Notes: generated by a model not told the origin, from the sequence alone. Positions 7,415 to 14,261 are shown, counted from the first letter of the stretch. The stretch is DNA of 31,086 nt from Metarhizobium sp039808465 (GCA_039808465.1 JBDHTA010000027.1:1-31086); one strand, 5' to 3'. Translations and numbers: made by a program.

Positions 7415-7459
7415 CGCAATTGCGCACGAAAAACGGTTTCCACTTTTTCCGGAATTGCG
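7415..7459. repeat. Dispersed rhizobial palindromic repeat, copy 1
   Basis: A 45-bp element whose ends form CGCAATT/AATTGCG and whose core, read on the minus strand, is GGAAAAAGTGGAAACCG followed by a T-run. The same core occurs in the opposite orientation at 19528-19573. This sequence type is familiar from many rhizobial intergenic regions. Here it lies just after the creatininase-family stop and may also end its transcript. Confidence 0.65.
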
Positions 7460-7467
7460 GAAACACT

Positions 7468-7496
7468 TTGAACTGGAACCGCCCTCTCCTTATATG
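7468..7496 (+). promoter_or_regulatory. Sigma70-type promoter for the CobW operon
   Basis: TTGAAC (7468-7473) and TATATG (7491-7496) are separated by 17 bases, close to the rhizobial CTTGAC-N17-CTATAT consensus. The predicted start near 7503 gives a leader of about 36 bases before the ATG at 7539. Confidence 0.6.
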
Positions 7497-7538
7497 GGAG
7501 CAATGCGTTCCGCCACAGCTTCTCCCACGAGGCCCATC

Positions 7539-8687
7539 ATGACCGAAGCAACCACGCCCAAGCCCATCCCCGTCACCGTCCTCACCGGCTATCTCGGCGC
7601 GGGCAAGACCACGCTCCTCAACCGCATCCTCTCCGAAAACCACGGCAAGAAATACGCCGTCATCGTCAACGAATTCGGCGAGATCGGCATCGACAACGAC
7701 CTGATCGTGGAATCCGACGAGGAAATCTACGAGATGAACAATGGCTGCGTCTGCTGCACGGTGCGCGGCGACCTGATCCGCGTCGTCGAAGGGCTGATGC
7801 GCCGCCCCGGCCGTTTCGACGGCATCATCGTGGAAACCACCGGCCTTGCCGATCCCGTGCCCGTCGCCCAGACCTTCTTCATGGATGACGACGTGCGCGC
7901 CAAGACCGAACTCGACGCCGTCGTGGCGCTGGTCGACGCCAAGCACCTGCCGCTGCGCCTGAAGGACAGCCGCGAGGCCGAGGACCAGATCGCCTTCGCC
8001 GATGTCGTCGTCATCAACAAGACCGACCTCGTGACCCCGGAAGAAGTGACCCGCATCGAGGACACCGTGCGCGCCATCAATCCCTCGGCGCGCATCTACA
8101 GGACGACGCGCTCCGGCGTCGATCTCGCCCGCGTGCTCGATCAGGGCGCCTTCAATCTGGAGCGTGCGCTGGAAAACGATCCGCATTTCCTCGATCACGA
8201 CCACCCCGACCATGTCTGCGGCCCGGATTGCGATCACGACCATCACCATCATGGCCATGAGCATCATCACCACGATCATGACCACGCCTGCGGCCCCGAC
8301 TGCAACCACGACCACCATCATCACGATCACGACCATGGGCACGGCCATCACCACCACGCCCCCTCGCCGATCCATGACGTGACGGTGCAATCGATCTCGC
8401 TGCGCGGCGGCGAGATGAACCCGGATCGCTTCTTCCCGTGGATCCAGAAGGTGACGCAGACGGACGGCCCCAACATCCTGCGCCTCAAGGGCATCATCGC
8501 CTTCAAGGGCGACGAGGAGCGCTATGTGGTGCAGGGCGTGCACATGATCATCGAGGGCGATCACCAGCGCCCGTGGAAGGACGGCGAAAAGCGCGAAAGC
8601 CGCCTCGTCTTCATCGGCCGCAATCTCGACCGCGAGAAGCTGGAGCGCAGTTTCCACGCCTGCGAGGCAACCGTGGCGACGGCCTGA
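7539..8687 (+). CDS. CobW/COG0523 family GTPase, His-rich metallochaperone
   Basis: A 382-residue G3E GTPase. Walker A is GYLGAGKTT (17-25), the metal-binding CxCC motif is Cys70-Val-Cys72-Cys73 in NNGCVCCTV, and the base-specificity motif NKTD is at 160-163. Between the GTPase core and the C-terminal CobW_C domain lies a long insert at about 216-273 with some 30 histidines and two copies of a CGPDC-x-HDHHHH unit, so it can hold several metal ions. This form is typical of zinc-related COG0523 proteins that deliver metal to client enzymes by GTP hydrolysis. The start at 7539 has GAGG 6 bases upstream; codons further upstream overlap the promoter. It leads an operon with the next two genes. No clear Zur box was seen. 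Confidence 0.92.
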   Translation: MTEATTPKPIPVTVLTGYLGAGKTTLLNRILSENHGKKYAVIVNEFGEIGIDNDLIVESDEEIYEMNNGCVCCTVRGDLIRVVEGLMRRPGRFDGIIVETTGLADPVPVAQTFFMDDDVRAKTELDAVVALVDAKHLPLRLKDSREAEDQIAFADVVVINKTDLVTPEEVTRIEDTVRAINPSARIYRTTRSGVDLARVLDQGAFNLERALENDPHFLDHDHPDHVCGPDCDHDHHHHGHEHHHHDHDHACGPDCNHDHHHHDHDHGHGHHHHAPSPIHDVTVQSISLRGGEMNPDRFFPWIQKVTQTDGPNILRLKGIIAFKGDEERYVVQGVHMIIEGDHQRPWKDGEKRESRLVFIGRNLDREKLERSFHACEATVATA

Positions 8688-8689
8688 CC

Positions 8690-9049
8690 ATGGCCGGGCT
8701 GAAGGATATCCCGCACGGGGCGCTCGCCATCGGCGATATCCTTCGCCTGCCGGAAAATTACGATCTCGGGCCGGGCTCCGGCCCGGTCGACCTGATGGTT
8801 TTCGACCCGCAGGACAGCGAATGCGGGCTGGGCCTTCTGGTGATCTCCGGCTATAAGGCGGGCCTTATCTATGCCCGGCTGCCGCTGGATTCCCTCAAGG
8901 ACGGCGCGCAGGCGCTGGATACCGGATGGCTGACGGACAACTGGAACCGCTGGTTCTGCTATGAATATGGAGATGGCATGCGCGTGATCGATATCGACCG
9001 GGTGAAGGTGCTCGGCTGGGACAAACGGATTGTGCAGGAGCTTGCCTGA
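8690..9049 (+). CDS. Imm45-like small protein
   Basis: A 119-residue soluble protein without signal or membrane segments. The pattern GDILRLPENYDL, VDLMVFDP, GLLVISGYKAGLIYARLP and WLTDNWNRWF resembles what I remember of the Imm45 immunity protein family found beside polymorphic toxins. No toxin gene is near, so if the match holds this is either an orphan immunity gene or a family member with another job. It starts 2 bases after the cobW stop and its TGA overlaps the ATG of the WD40 gene by one base, so translation of all three is probably coupled. A role linked to metal supply is suggested only by this context. Confidence 0.7.
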   Translation: MAGLKDIPHGALAIGDILRLPENYDLGPGSGPVDLMVFDPQDSECGLGLLVISGYKAGLIYARLPLDSLKDGAQALDTGWLTDNWNRWFCYEYGDGMRVIDIDRVKVLGWDKRIVQELA

Positions 9050-10038
9050 TGCCGACCGTCGCCCCCCTCGATCTCTCCGGCCATGCCGTCGCCGCCGCCT
9101 TTCTCGGCGACACTCCCTTCTTTGCCGCCGCCAGCGGCGAGATCCACCGCCTCGATGGCGGCGAGAAGGTGACGAAAGCCCATGACGGCCTGCTGACCTG
9201 CATCCGCGATCCATGGTCGGCCTCGCTGCTGACTGGCGGCGAGGATGGCAAGGTGCTGCGCATCGCCGCCGATGGCGGCGTCACCGAGCTTGCGCATGTG
9301 CCGCGCAAATGGATTTCGCAGGTGGCGGGCGGCCCGCAGGGCGCCGTCGCCTATGCCCATGGCCGCGTGGCCATCGTGCGCATGGCCGATGGAGCCGAAA
9401 AGGAATTTCAGGAAGCCCGCACCGTCGAGGGCATCGCCTTTGCGCCCAAGGGCTTGCGCATCGCCACCGCCCGCTACAACGGCGTGTCGCTGCATTGGGT
9501 CTCAACTCCCGGCCAGCCCGTCGATCTCGAATGGAAGGGCGCGCATACCGGCGTCACCTTCTCCCCCGACAACCGCTTCGTCGTCACCACCATGCAGGAA
9601 AACGCCCTGCATGGCTGGAAGATCGACGGCAAGGGCGGGGCCGACGCCCGCCATATGCGCATGAGCGGCTATCCCGCCAAGGTGAAGTCGCTGTCCTGGT
9701 CGCCGAAGGGCAAGTGGCTGGCTTCCTCCGGCGCGCCCGCCGCCATCGTCTGGCCCTTCTCCGGCAAGGAAGGCCCGATGGGCAAGGCGCCGCTGGAACT
9801 CGGCACCCGCGCCAATATCATGGTCACGCAGGTCGCCTTCCACCCGGCCGAGGAAGTGCTGGCGATCGGCTTCATCGACGGCATGATTCTCGGCGTGCGC
9901 ATTGCCGACGGCAAGGAGGCGCTGCTGCGCCGCCCCGGCAAGGGCGCGATCACCGGCATGGCCTGGAGCGGCAACGGCAAGCTGCTCGCCTTCGCCTCCG
10001 AAGCGGGCGATTGCGGCGTCATCGATATCAGCGCCTGA
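9049..10038 (+). CDS. WD40 repeat (beta-propeller) protein
   Basis: A 329-residue protein with about six to seven beta-propeller blades. Repeating segments such as HDGLLTCIRDPWSASLLTGG, GVTFSPDNRFVVTT, KSLSWSPKGKWLASSG, TQVAFHPAEEVLAIGF and TGMAWSGNGKLLAFASE have the WD40-type SPDG/ASG turns. No signal peptide is seen, so it is cytosolic. WD40 propellers are protein-binding platforms with no enzyme activity of their own. The ATG overlaps the preceding stop codon by one base, and the next gene downstream is convergent with a gap of only 2 bases. Placement with a COG0523 GTPase raises the idea that it is a client or adaptor of the chaperone; this is inference. Confidence 0.85.
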   Translation: MPTVAPLDLSGHAVAAAFLGDTPFFAAASGEIHRLDGGEKVTKAHDGLLTCIRDPWSASLLTGGEDGKVLRIAADGGVTELAHVPRKWISQVAGGPQGAVAYAHGRVAIVRMADGAEKEFQEARTVEGIAFAPKGLRIATARYNGVSLHWVSTPGQPVDLEWKGAHTGVTFSPDNRFVVTTMQENALHGWKIDGKGGADARHMRMSGYPAKVKSLSWSPKGKWLASSGAPAAIVWPFSGKEGPMGKAPLELGTRANIMVTQVAFHPAEEVLAIGFIDGMILGVRIADGKEALLRRPGKGAITGMAWSGNGKLLAFASEAGDCGVIDISA

Positions 10039-10040
10039 TT

Positions 10041-10598
10041 TCAGGACACGGGGGCGATCCGGCTTTCCCGGTCGAACGACCGCACGGCATGGCGGAACAC
10101 CCGTTCTGCGCCGTCGGCGGCGGCGTCGAGGTCGAAGGGATCGGCGCGGTCGAGCAGGTCGAGAAAGCCGCGCCAGTTCTCCACCCCTTGCGCCTGCGCG
10201 GCCAGATGCCGCGCCCCCGCCTCCGCCGAAAGCCCGAGCATCACCGCCCGCTGATAGAGAATGCGCGCCCCGAGCGCCGATCCTTCCAGCACATACAGCG
10301 CCCCGAACCGGCCTGACGGCGTATCCGCCATTTGCTCATGCGCGATGGCGGACAGAGGCGGAACGCCGAGATCGCGCAGATCCTGCTCGGCCTGCGCCGC
10401 GACGCGGCACGGCTGCCAGCCGTTCTCTCCCCTGAAATCGCCGATGACCGCCTCCATATCGGCGCGGAACCGGTGAATGCCCGCGAGATAATGACGATAA
10501 TCGGCCAGCGTATCGAAGGCGCCGACCACGGAATCGACGAGGGCATGAAGGCGGGCGGTGCGCTCGCGCAGGAGAAAACGCCGGGTCGGACTATGCAT
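10041..10598 (-). CDS. Biliverdin-producing heme oxygenase
   Basis: A 185-residue all-helical protein of the bacterial heme oxygenase family (BphO/HmuO-like), which opens heme to biliverdin, CO and iron with reducing equivalents from a partner. The candidate proximal heme ligand is His18 in LLRERTARLHALVD, and the distal helix is recognisable as GRFGALYVLEGSALGARIL, with the conserved Gly-rich kink. The length fits the family. The start is the Met that precedes the LRxxTxxxH segment; no strong ribosome site is visible and an in-frame extension upstream is possible. No bacteriophytochrome gene, the usual partner of BphO, is present in the window, so either iron salvage or a remote phytochrome is likely. 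Confidence 0.85.
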   Translation of the reverse strand: MHSPTRRFLLRERTARLHALVDSVVGAFDTLADYRHYLAGIHRFRADMEAVIGDFRGENGWQPCRVAAQAEQDLRDLGVPPLSAIAHEQMADTPSGRFGALYVLEGSALGARILYQRAVMLGLSAEAGARHLAAQAQGVENWRGFLDLLDRADPFDLDAAADGAERVFRHAVRSFDRESRIAPVS

Positions 10599-10687
10599 GG
10601 GACGGTCTTTTGAATGCGGGCCGCGCCGGGATGACGCAGGCCTGCACATAAATGCGCGGCGCCGGAAAAAATTCCAGCCCGCCGCGC

Positions 10688-10731
10688 AAAAAAAGACCGC
10701 GCCCCACCGGGCAGGGATTGGCGGAGCGCGG
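10688..10731 (-). terminator. Strong intrinsic terminator upstream of heme oxygenase
   Basis: On the minus strand a 12-bp fully paired stem (10731-10720 with 10708-10697, ten Watson-Crick and two G-U pairs) with an 11-base loop is followed by TC and seven T residues (10694-10688). It is one of the clearest terminators in the window, yet it lies before, not after, a recognised gene. Confidence 0.75.
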
Positions 10732-10743
10732 CATCGGGATTGC
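10688..10743 (-). ncRNA. Candidate very short EcfG-dependent RNA
   Basis: The EcfG-type promoter at 10750-10775 should start transcription near 10743, and the terminator ends near 10688, so the product would be about 55 nt, almost all of it hairpin. It could be a small regulatory RNA or an attenuator in the heme oxygenase leader. No conserved family is recognised. The call rests only on the promoter-terminator geometry. Confidence 0.4.
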
Positions 10744-10749
10744 GACAGA

Positions 10750-10775
10750 AACGCCACGAAGGGTGATTCGGTTCC
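10750..10775 (-). promoter_or_regulatory. EcfG-type promoter upstream of heme oxygenase
   Basis: Minus-strand GGAAC (10775-10771), 17-base spacer, CGTT (10753-10750): a full match to GGAAC-N16/17-CGTT, the same geometry as the promoter at 1279-1304. It is about 145 bases from the heme oxygenase ATG with a terminator in between. Confidence 0.65.
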
Positions 10776-10844
10776 GGCTGCGTGAAATAACCGCCTGCGG
10801 CACCCCCTCTGCCGCTTGGCGCAGGGCTATCGCATCTGGAATTT

Positions 10845-10982
10845 GCCCCTCACCCTAACCCTCTCCCCGCTTGCGGGGAGAGGGGACTTGCCCCACGCAT
10901 GGCTATTGCTTGAGGAAAACGGTGCGGCATATCCCCTTCTCCCCGTTTTACGGGGAGAAGGTCGCGGCAGCGGGATGAGGGG
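10845..10982. repeat. RIME-like mosaic intergenic palindromic element
   Basis: A 138-bp element bounded by near-inverted ends (GCCCCTCA at 10845 and TGAGGGGC at 10975-10982). Inside are two hairpins: a 12-bp perfect stem at 10859-10870/10873-10884 with a 2-base loop, and an 11-12 bp stem at 10935-10946/10950-10961. The CCCTAACCCTCTCCCCGC and CCTTCTCCCCG modules are typical of rhizobial intergenic mosaic repeats. It starts 3 bases after the GNAT stop and may act as its terminator or mRNA stabiliser. The rest of the gap 10599-10985 holds the terminator and promoter listed separately. Confidence 0.75.
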
Positions 10983-10985
10983 CCT

Positions 10986-11555
10986 TTACGCCATATGCGA
11001 TTGCCCCGCGGCAACGATCATCCCCGCAGCGCCGTCCAGCGCGCCGCCGGTCAGTTCCAGCCCGAGAAAGCGCCGCCGCTCGAAGGGGCCGGGCATGACG
11101 AGATGCGCTGCCTTCTCCGCGAAGAAGCCGAACCGCTCGTAATATTCGGGATCGCCGACCAGCAGGATCGCCCCATGCCCGAGCCGCTTCGCCTCGGCAA
11201 TCGCGGCGCGCATCAGCGCCCCGCCGATGCCCCGGCCCTCATGAGCGGCGTCGACGGCCAGTGGGCCGAGCAGCAGCGCCGGAACCGGGCGGCCATCCAG
11301 CCCGATGCCTGCCTCGACATGCCACAGCCGCACCGTGCCGGTCACGCCGCCTTCGCCATCCCGCGCCACGAAGGAAAGCCCATCGGCGGGCAGGCGCCCC
11401 CGGCGCAGCTTCTCGGAGGATTTGCGGCGGCGATCCGCCCCCATCGCCGCGTCGAGCAGCGCCTCGCGGGCGAAAACATCGGCATCGGTTTCATGGTCGA
11501 TGCGAAAGGAAAGGGTTGCGCCAAGCGCGCATGCGGAATTGAAAACAGCGGCCAT
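10986..11555 (-). CDS. GNAT family N-acetyltransferase (YhbS-like)
   Basis: A 189-residue acetyltransferase. The acetyl-CoA binding motif A is visible as LGPLAVDAAHEGRGIGGALMRAAIAEAKRLG (Q/R-x-x-G-x-G/A core GRGIGG), followed by AILLVGDPEYYERFGF, which is characteristic of the YhbS-type subgroup. Earlier segments FREALLDAAMG-like and FVARDGEGGVTGTVRLW fit the N-terminal strands. Substrate is unknown. The start at 11555 was preferred because AGGAGG lies 6 bases upstream; a Met 10 codons earlier lacks one. It ends 3 bases before the mosaic repeat. Confidence 0.88.
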   Translation of the reverse strand: MAAVFNSACALGATLSFRIDHETDADVFAREALLDAAMGADRRRKSSEKLRRGRLPADGLSFVARDGEGGVTGTVRLWHVEAGIGLDGRPVPALLLGPLAVDAAHEGRGIGGALMRAAIAEAKRLGHGAILLVGDPEYYERFGFFAEKAAHLVMPGPFERRRFLGLELTGGALDGAAGMIVAAGQSHMA

Positions 11556-11615
11556 CGCGGCCTCCTGCGCCAAAACTGCCGCCACAAGCGGTCACCGGAT
11601 ATGATCGGGAGAAGC

Positions 11616-11641
11616 CCGGCGCATTCGGGAGAATGCGCCGG
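11616..11641 (-). terminator. Hairpin after ornithine decarboxylase gene
   Basis: A perfect 11-bp stem (11616-11626 with 11631-11641) and a 4-base loop, 9 bases beyond the stop codon at 11651. The downstream minus-strand sequence GCTTCTCC is only weakly T-rich, so termination may be partial and the GNAT gene could be reached by read-through. Confidence 0.6.
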
Positions 11642-11650
11642 AAGCCAACG

Positions 11651-12784
11651 TCAGATCACGTAGGCCTTGAGCGGCTCGAAGCCGTTGAACGCCACCGCCG
11701 AATAGGTGGTGGTGTAGGCGCCCGTGCCCTCGATCAGAATCTCGTCGCCGATGCTGAGCGAAATCGGCAGCGGATAGAGGTTCTTCTCATAGAGCACATC
11801 GGCCGAATCGCAGGTCGGACCGGCGATGACGCAGGGCTCCATCGCATCGGCGTCATGGGCGGTGCGGATCGGATAGCGGATGGCTTCATCCATGGTTTCC
11901 GCCAGACCGCCGAACTTGCCGACGTCGAGATAGACCCAGCGCGCCTCGTCATTGTCGGACTTGCGCGAGATCAGCACGACTTCCGCCTTGATGACGCCCG
12001 CATTGCCGACCATGCCGCGGCCCGGCTCGATGATCGTCTTCGGAATGTTGTTGCCGAAGTGCTTGCGCAGCGAGCTGTCGATGGCCTTGCCATAGGCTTC
12101 CGCCGCCGGAACGTCGCGCAGGTACTTCGTCGGGAAGCCGCCGCCGAGGTTGACCATCTTCAGATGGATGCCCTGCTTGGCAAGCTGCGCGAAGACGCGC
12201 TTGGCATCCGCCAGCGCGCTGTCCCATGCCTCGACGCGCAGCATCTGCGAGCCGACATGGAAGGACACGCCGTAGGATTCCAGCCCGAGCTGGTGCGCGT
12301 AGACGAGCACGTCGACGGCCATCTGCGGCACGCAGCCGAACTTGCGCGACAGCGGCCATTCGGCGCCTTCGCCATCGGTCAGCACGCGGCAGAAGACGCG
12401 CGCGCCGGGGGCGGCGCGGGAAATCTTCTCGACTTCCTCATGGCTGTCGACGGCAAACAGGCTGACACCCAGCGCATGGGCGCGCGCGATGTCGCGCTCC
12501 TTCTTGATGGTGTTGCCGAAGGAGATGCGGTCGGCGGTGGCGCCCGCGTCGAGCGCCATCTGGATTTCGGCGACCGATGCGCAGTCGAAGCTCGAGCCCA
12601 GCGAGGCGAGCAGCGACAGGATTTCCGGGGCCGGATTGGCCTTGACGGCGTAGTAGATGGCGCTGTCCGGCATGGCATGGCGGAAGGCGTCGTAATTGTC
12701 GCGCACCACGTCCAGATCGACGACGAGGCAGGGGCCTTCCGGGCGGCGGGTCTTGATGAAGTCGAGAATGCGGTCGGTCGTCAT
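11651..12784 (-). CDS. odc: Ornithine/lysine decarboxylase, alanine-racemase fold (fold III)
   Basis: A 377-residue PLP enzyme that makes putrescine from ornithine (or cadaverine from lysine). Lys48 in YYAVKANP binds PLP; His176 in SFHVGSQ, GGG at 214-216 and EPGR at 253-256 bind the cofactor phosphate; Cys325 in GPTCDSADV is the catalytic cysteine at the dimer interface; Tyr357 lies in GAYTTTYSAVAFNGF. Length and motifs match the rhizobial Odc2 group. The start is the Met of MTTDRILDF with AGGGG about 8 bases upstream. It is preceded by a leader of roughly 470 bases, in the position of the alphaproteobacterial speF RNA element, so polyamine feedback is likely. A strong hairpin follows. Confidence 0.93.
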   Translation of the reverse strand: MTTDRILDFIKTRRPEGPCLVVDLDVVRDNYDAFRHAMPDSAIYYAVKANPAPEILSLLASLGSSFDCASVAEIQMALDAGATADRISFGNTIKKERDIARAHALGVSLFAVDSHEEVEKISRAAPGARVFCRVLTDGEGAEWPLSRKFGCVPQMAVDVLVYAHQLGLESYGVSFHVGSQMLRVEAWDSALADAKRVFAQLAKQGIHLKMVNLGGGFPTKYLRDVPAAEAYGKAIDSSLRKHFGNNIPKTIIEPGRGMVGNAGVIKAEVVLISRKSDNDEARWVYLDVGKFGGLAETMDEAIRYPIRTAHDADAMEPCVIAGPTCDSADVLYEKNLYPLPISLSIGDEILIEGTGAYTTTYSAVAFNGFEPLKAYVI

Positions 12785-13262
12785 GGTCGTTTCCCCTACA
12801 GGTCCAGCATCCGGCAAACGCCGGAAAACAAAGAGCCGTCAACGCAACGCGCAACCCCGGCCGATGGAGACCCCGGAATCTTGCGAAGCGCATGAAAGCG
12901 CGATGATGAACGAACCGCCTTGCAACGGAAACGTTCGCTTAGTCTGCCATGGATTGGAGGGGGAACCCGACCGCACTTCCGGCAATGAAGGTGTGCCTCT
13001 ACAGTAACCCCGGCTGATGGAAAGCCGGCAGACACCAGAAAGGCCCGCACCGTCGTTGCTTCAAGATGTCCTCGCATTTCCCGGTTGGCCGGAATAGCGA
13101 CTGGAGCGGTTAGTTCCAGGTACCTTACCGATTTCCTCACCACATCGAGGGTCGGCGGACACCCACAGGCACGTGCGACTTTGGGCAGGGCGGATGTAAG
13201 AATATTCGCCGTCATAATCAAGAGCTTTTTCACGGGATGTGAACGATTTTTTCATTGAACGG
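12785..13262 (-). ncRNA. speF-type leader RNA of ornithine decarboxylase (candidate)
   Basis: A roughly 470-base untranslated leader lies between the decarboxylase ATG and a promoter-like TTGACA. The speF motif (Rfam RF00518) is a known structured element upstream of ornithine decarboxylase genes in alphaproteobacteria; position, length and many hairpins fit, but I cannot run a covariance model. Visible elements: hairpin 13010-13015/13023-13028; hairpin 12810-12815/12820-12825 just before the ribosome site; an 18-base near-repeat at 13004-13021 and 12851-12868; and a UUCCCC stretch near 12962 that could pair with the GGGGAA ribosome-site region at about 12791. Open frames here (for example 13233 to 12796) lack ribosome sites and are not called as genes. 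Confidence 0.6.
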
Positions 13263-13268
13263 TGAAAC

Positions 13269-13297
13269 CGCATTGTTCACAATTGCTTGACTGTCAA
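13269..13297 (-). promoter_or_regulatory. Probable promoter of the decarboxylase leader
   Basis: On the minus strand a perfect TTGACA (13297-13292) is followed at about 15-17 bases by a poor -10 around AACAATG. It lies in an AT-richer patch with TTGTGAACAA symmetry, about 510 bases before the decarboxylase ATG and about 70 bases before the divergent LysR gene. Confidence 0.4.
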
Positions 13298-13364
13298 ACC
13301 CCATCGCGCGCTGCGTGCAAACCTTTGAAAAGACAGCACGTATCGCGGCAGAGGCAAGGAAGCC

Positions 13365-14261
13365 ATGGACACCCTGACCCGCATTCGCGCCTTCATCGAC
13401 GTGGTGGAGGCGGAAGGTTTTTCGGCCGCCGCCCGCAAGGTGGGGCGCTCCAAGGCGCTGCTGTCGAAATATGTGCGTGAGCTGGAGGACGAACTCGGCG
13501 CGCTGCTGCTCAACCGCACCACGCGGCAGTTTTCGCTGACGGAGGCGGGGCACACCTATTACCGCACGGCTTCCGATATCCTCAAGGAGATCGACAGCCT
13601 TGCCGATCTGGTGCGCGAGAACAATGCCGACCTGAAGGGCCGGTTGCGCATTTCGGCGCCGCGCACCTATGTCGATGCGGAGGTCGGCCAGTCGCTGATC
13701 GATTTCGCCGCCGCCCATCCGGATCTGTCGCTGGAAATCCTCTCCGAAGACCGGTTCGTCGACCTGATCGAAGAGGGATTCGACGTGGCGATCCGCATCA
13801 CGCGGATGGAGGATTCCGGCATGATCGCCCGCAAACTCTCCGATTTCCGCGTCTTCGTCTGCGCCACGCCCGGCTTCGTCGCCGCGCATCCGGGCCTTGC
13901 CCATCCGACCGATCTCGCCGACGTGCCCTTCATCATCGACACCAATTCGCGCTCGCACAACACCATGCGCTTTTCCAGCCCCGACGGCACCATCTTCTCG
14001 GTGCCGGTTTCCGGGCCGATCGAGGTCAACAGCCCGCAGGCGACGCTGCGCGCCGCCCGCATGGGGCTCGGCGTCGCCTCGGTGCCGGATTTCATCGCAA
14101 GGCCGCATATCGAAAGCGGCGAACTCGTCAGCCTGTTCGATGACTGGCTGCCGCCCGATCGCGGCATCTACGCGGTCTATCCGCACCGGCGCTATCTTCC
14201 CGCCAAGGTGCGCAGTTTCGTCGATTTCCTGTCCAACTGGTTCCGGAAACAGCAGGCGTGA
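13365..14261 (+). CDS. LysR family transcriptional regulator (CrgA-like)
   Basis: A 298-residue regulator of normal LTTR length. The N-terminal winged HTH is MDTLTRIRAFIDVVEAEGFSAAARKVGRSKALLSKYV with RTTRQFSLTEAG in the wing. The effector domain begins near residue 88 (GRLRISAPRTYVDAEVG) and has VDLIEEGFDVAIRI and GLGVASVPDFIA. This fits the CrgA/DsdC-like subgroup that acts on nearby or divergent genes. AAGGAAG precedes the ATG. It is divergent from the ornithine decarboxylase leader, about 100 bases from its promoter, so the decarboxylase is one possible target; the DUF1007/NicO pair downstream on the same strand is another. Confidence 0.9.
   Translation: MDTLTRIRAFIDVVEAEGFSAAARKVGRSKALLSKYVRELEDELGALLLNRTTRQFSLTEAGHTYYRTASDILKEIDSLADLVRENNADLKGRLRISAPRTYVDAEVGQSLIDFAAAHPDLSLEILSEDRFVDLIEEGFDVAIRITRMEDSGMIARKLSDFRVFVCATPGFVAAHPGLAHPTDLADVPFIIDTNSRSHNTMRFSSPDGTIFSVPVSGPIEVNSPQATLRAARMGLGVASVPDFIARPHIESGELVSLFDDWLPPDRGIYAVYPHRRYLPAKVRSFVDFLSNWFRKQQA

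Noticed and set aside
7474..7500. GGAAC before the cobW gene
   Set aside because: No CGTT at 16-17 bases; the sigma70-type promoter explains the region better.
8184..8357. Short tandem repeats resembling an array
   Set aside because: These are CAC/CAT and GAC/GAT codons of the His-rich protein linker, in frame; not a CRISPR or satellite repeat.
7356..8657. 433-codon open frame on the minus strand opposite cobW
   Set aside because: Its Val/Met-rich stretch is only the reverse reading of the His codons in the CobW linker.
12796..13233. 145-codon frame in the decarboxylase leader
   Set aside because: GTG start with no ribosome site, no family resemblance, and it overlaps the proposed structured RNA.
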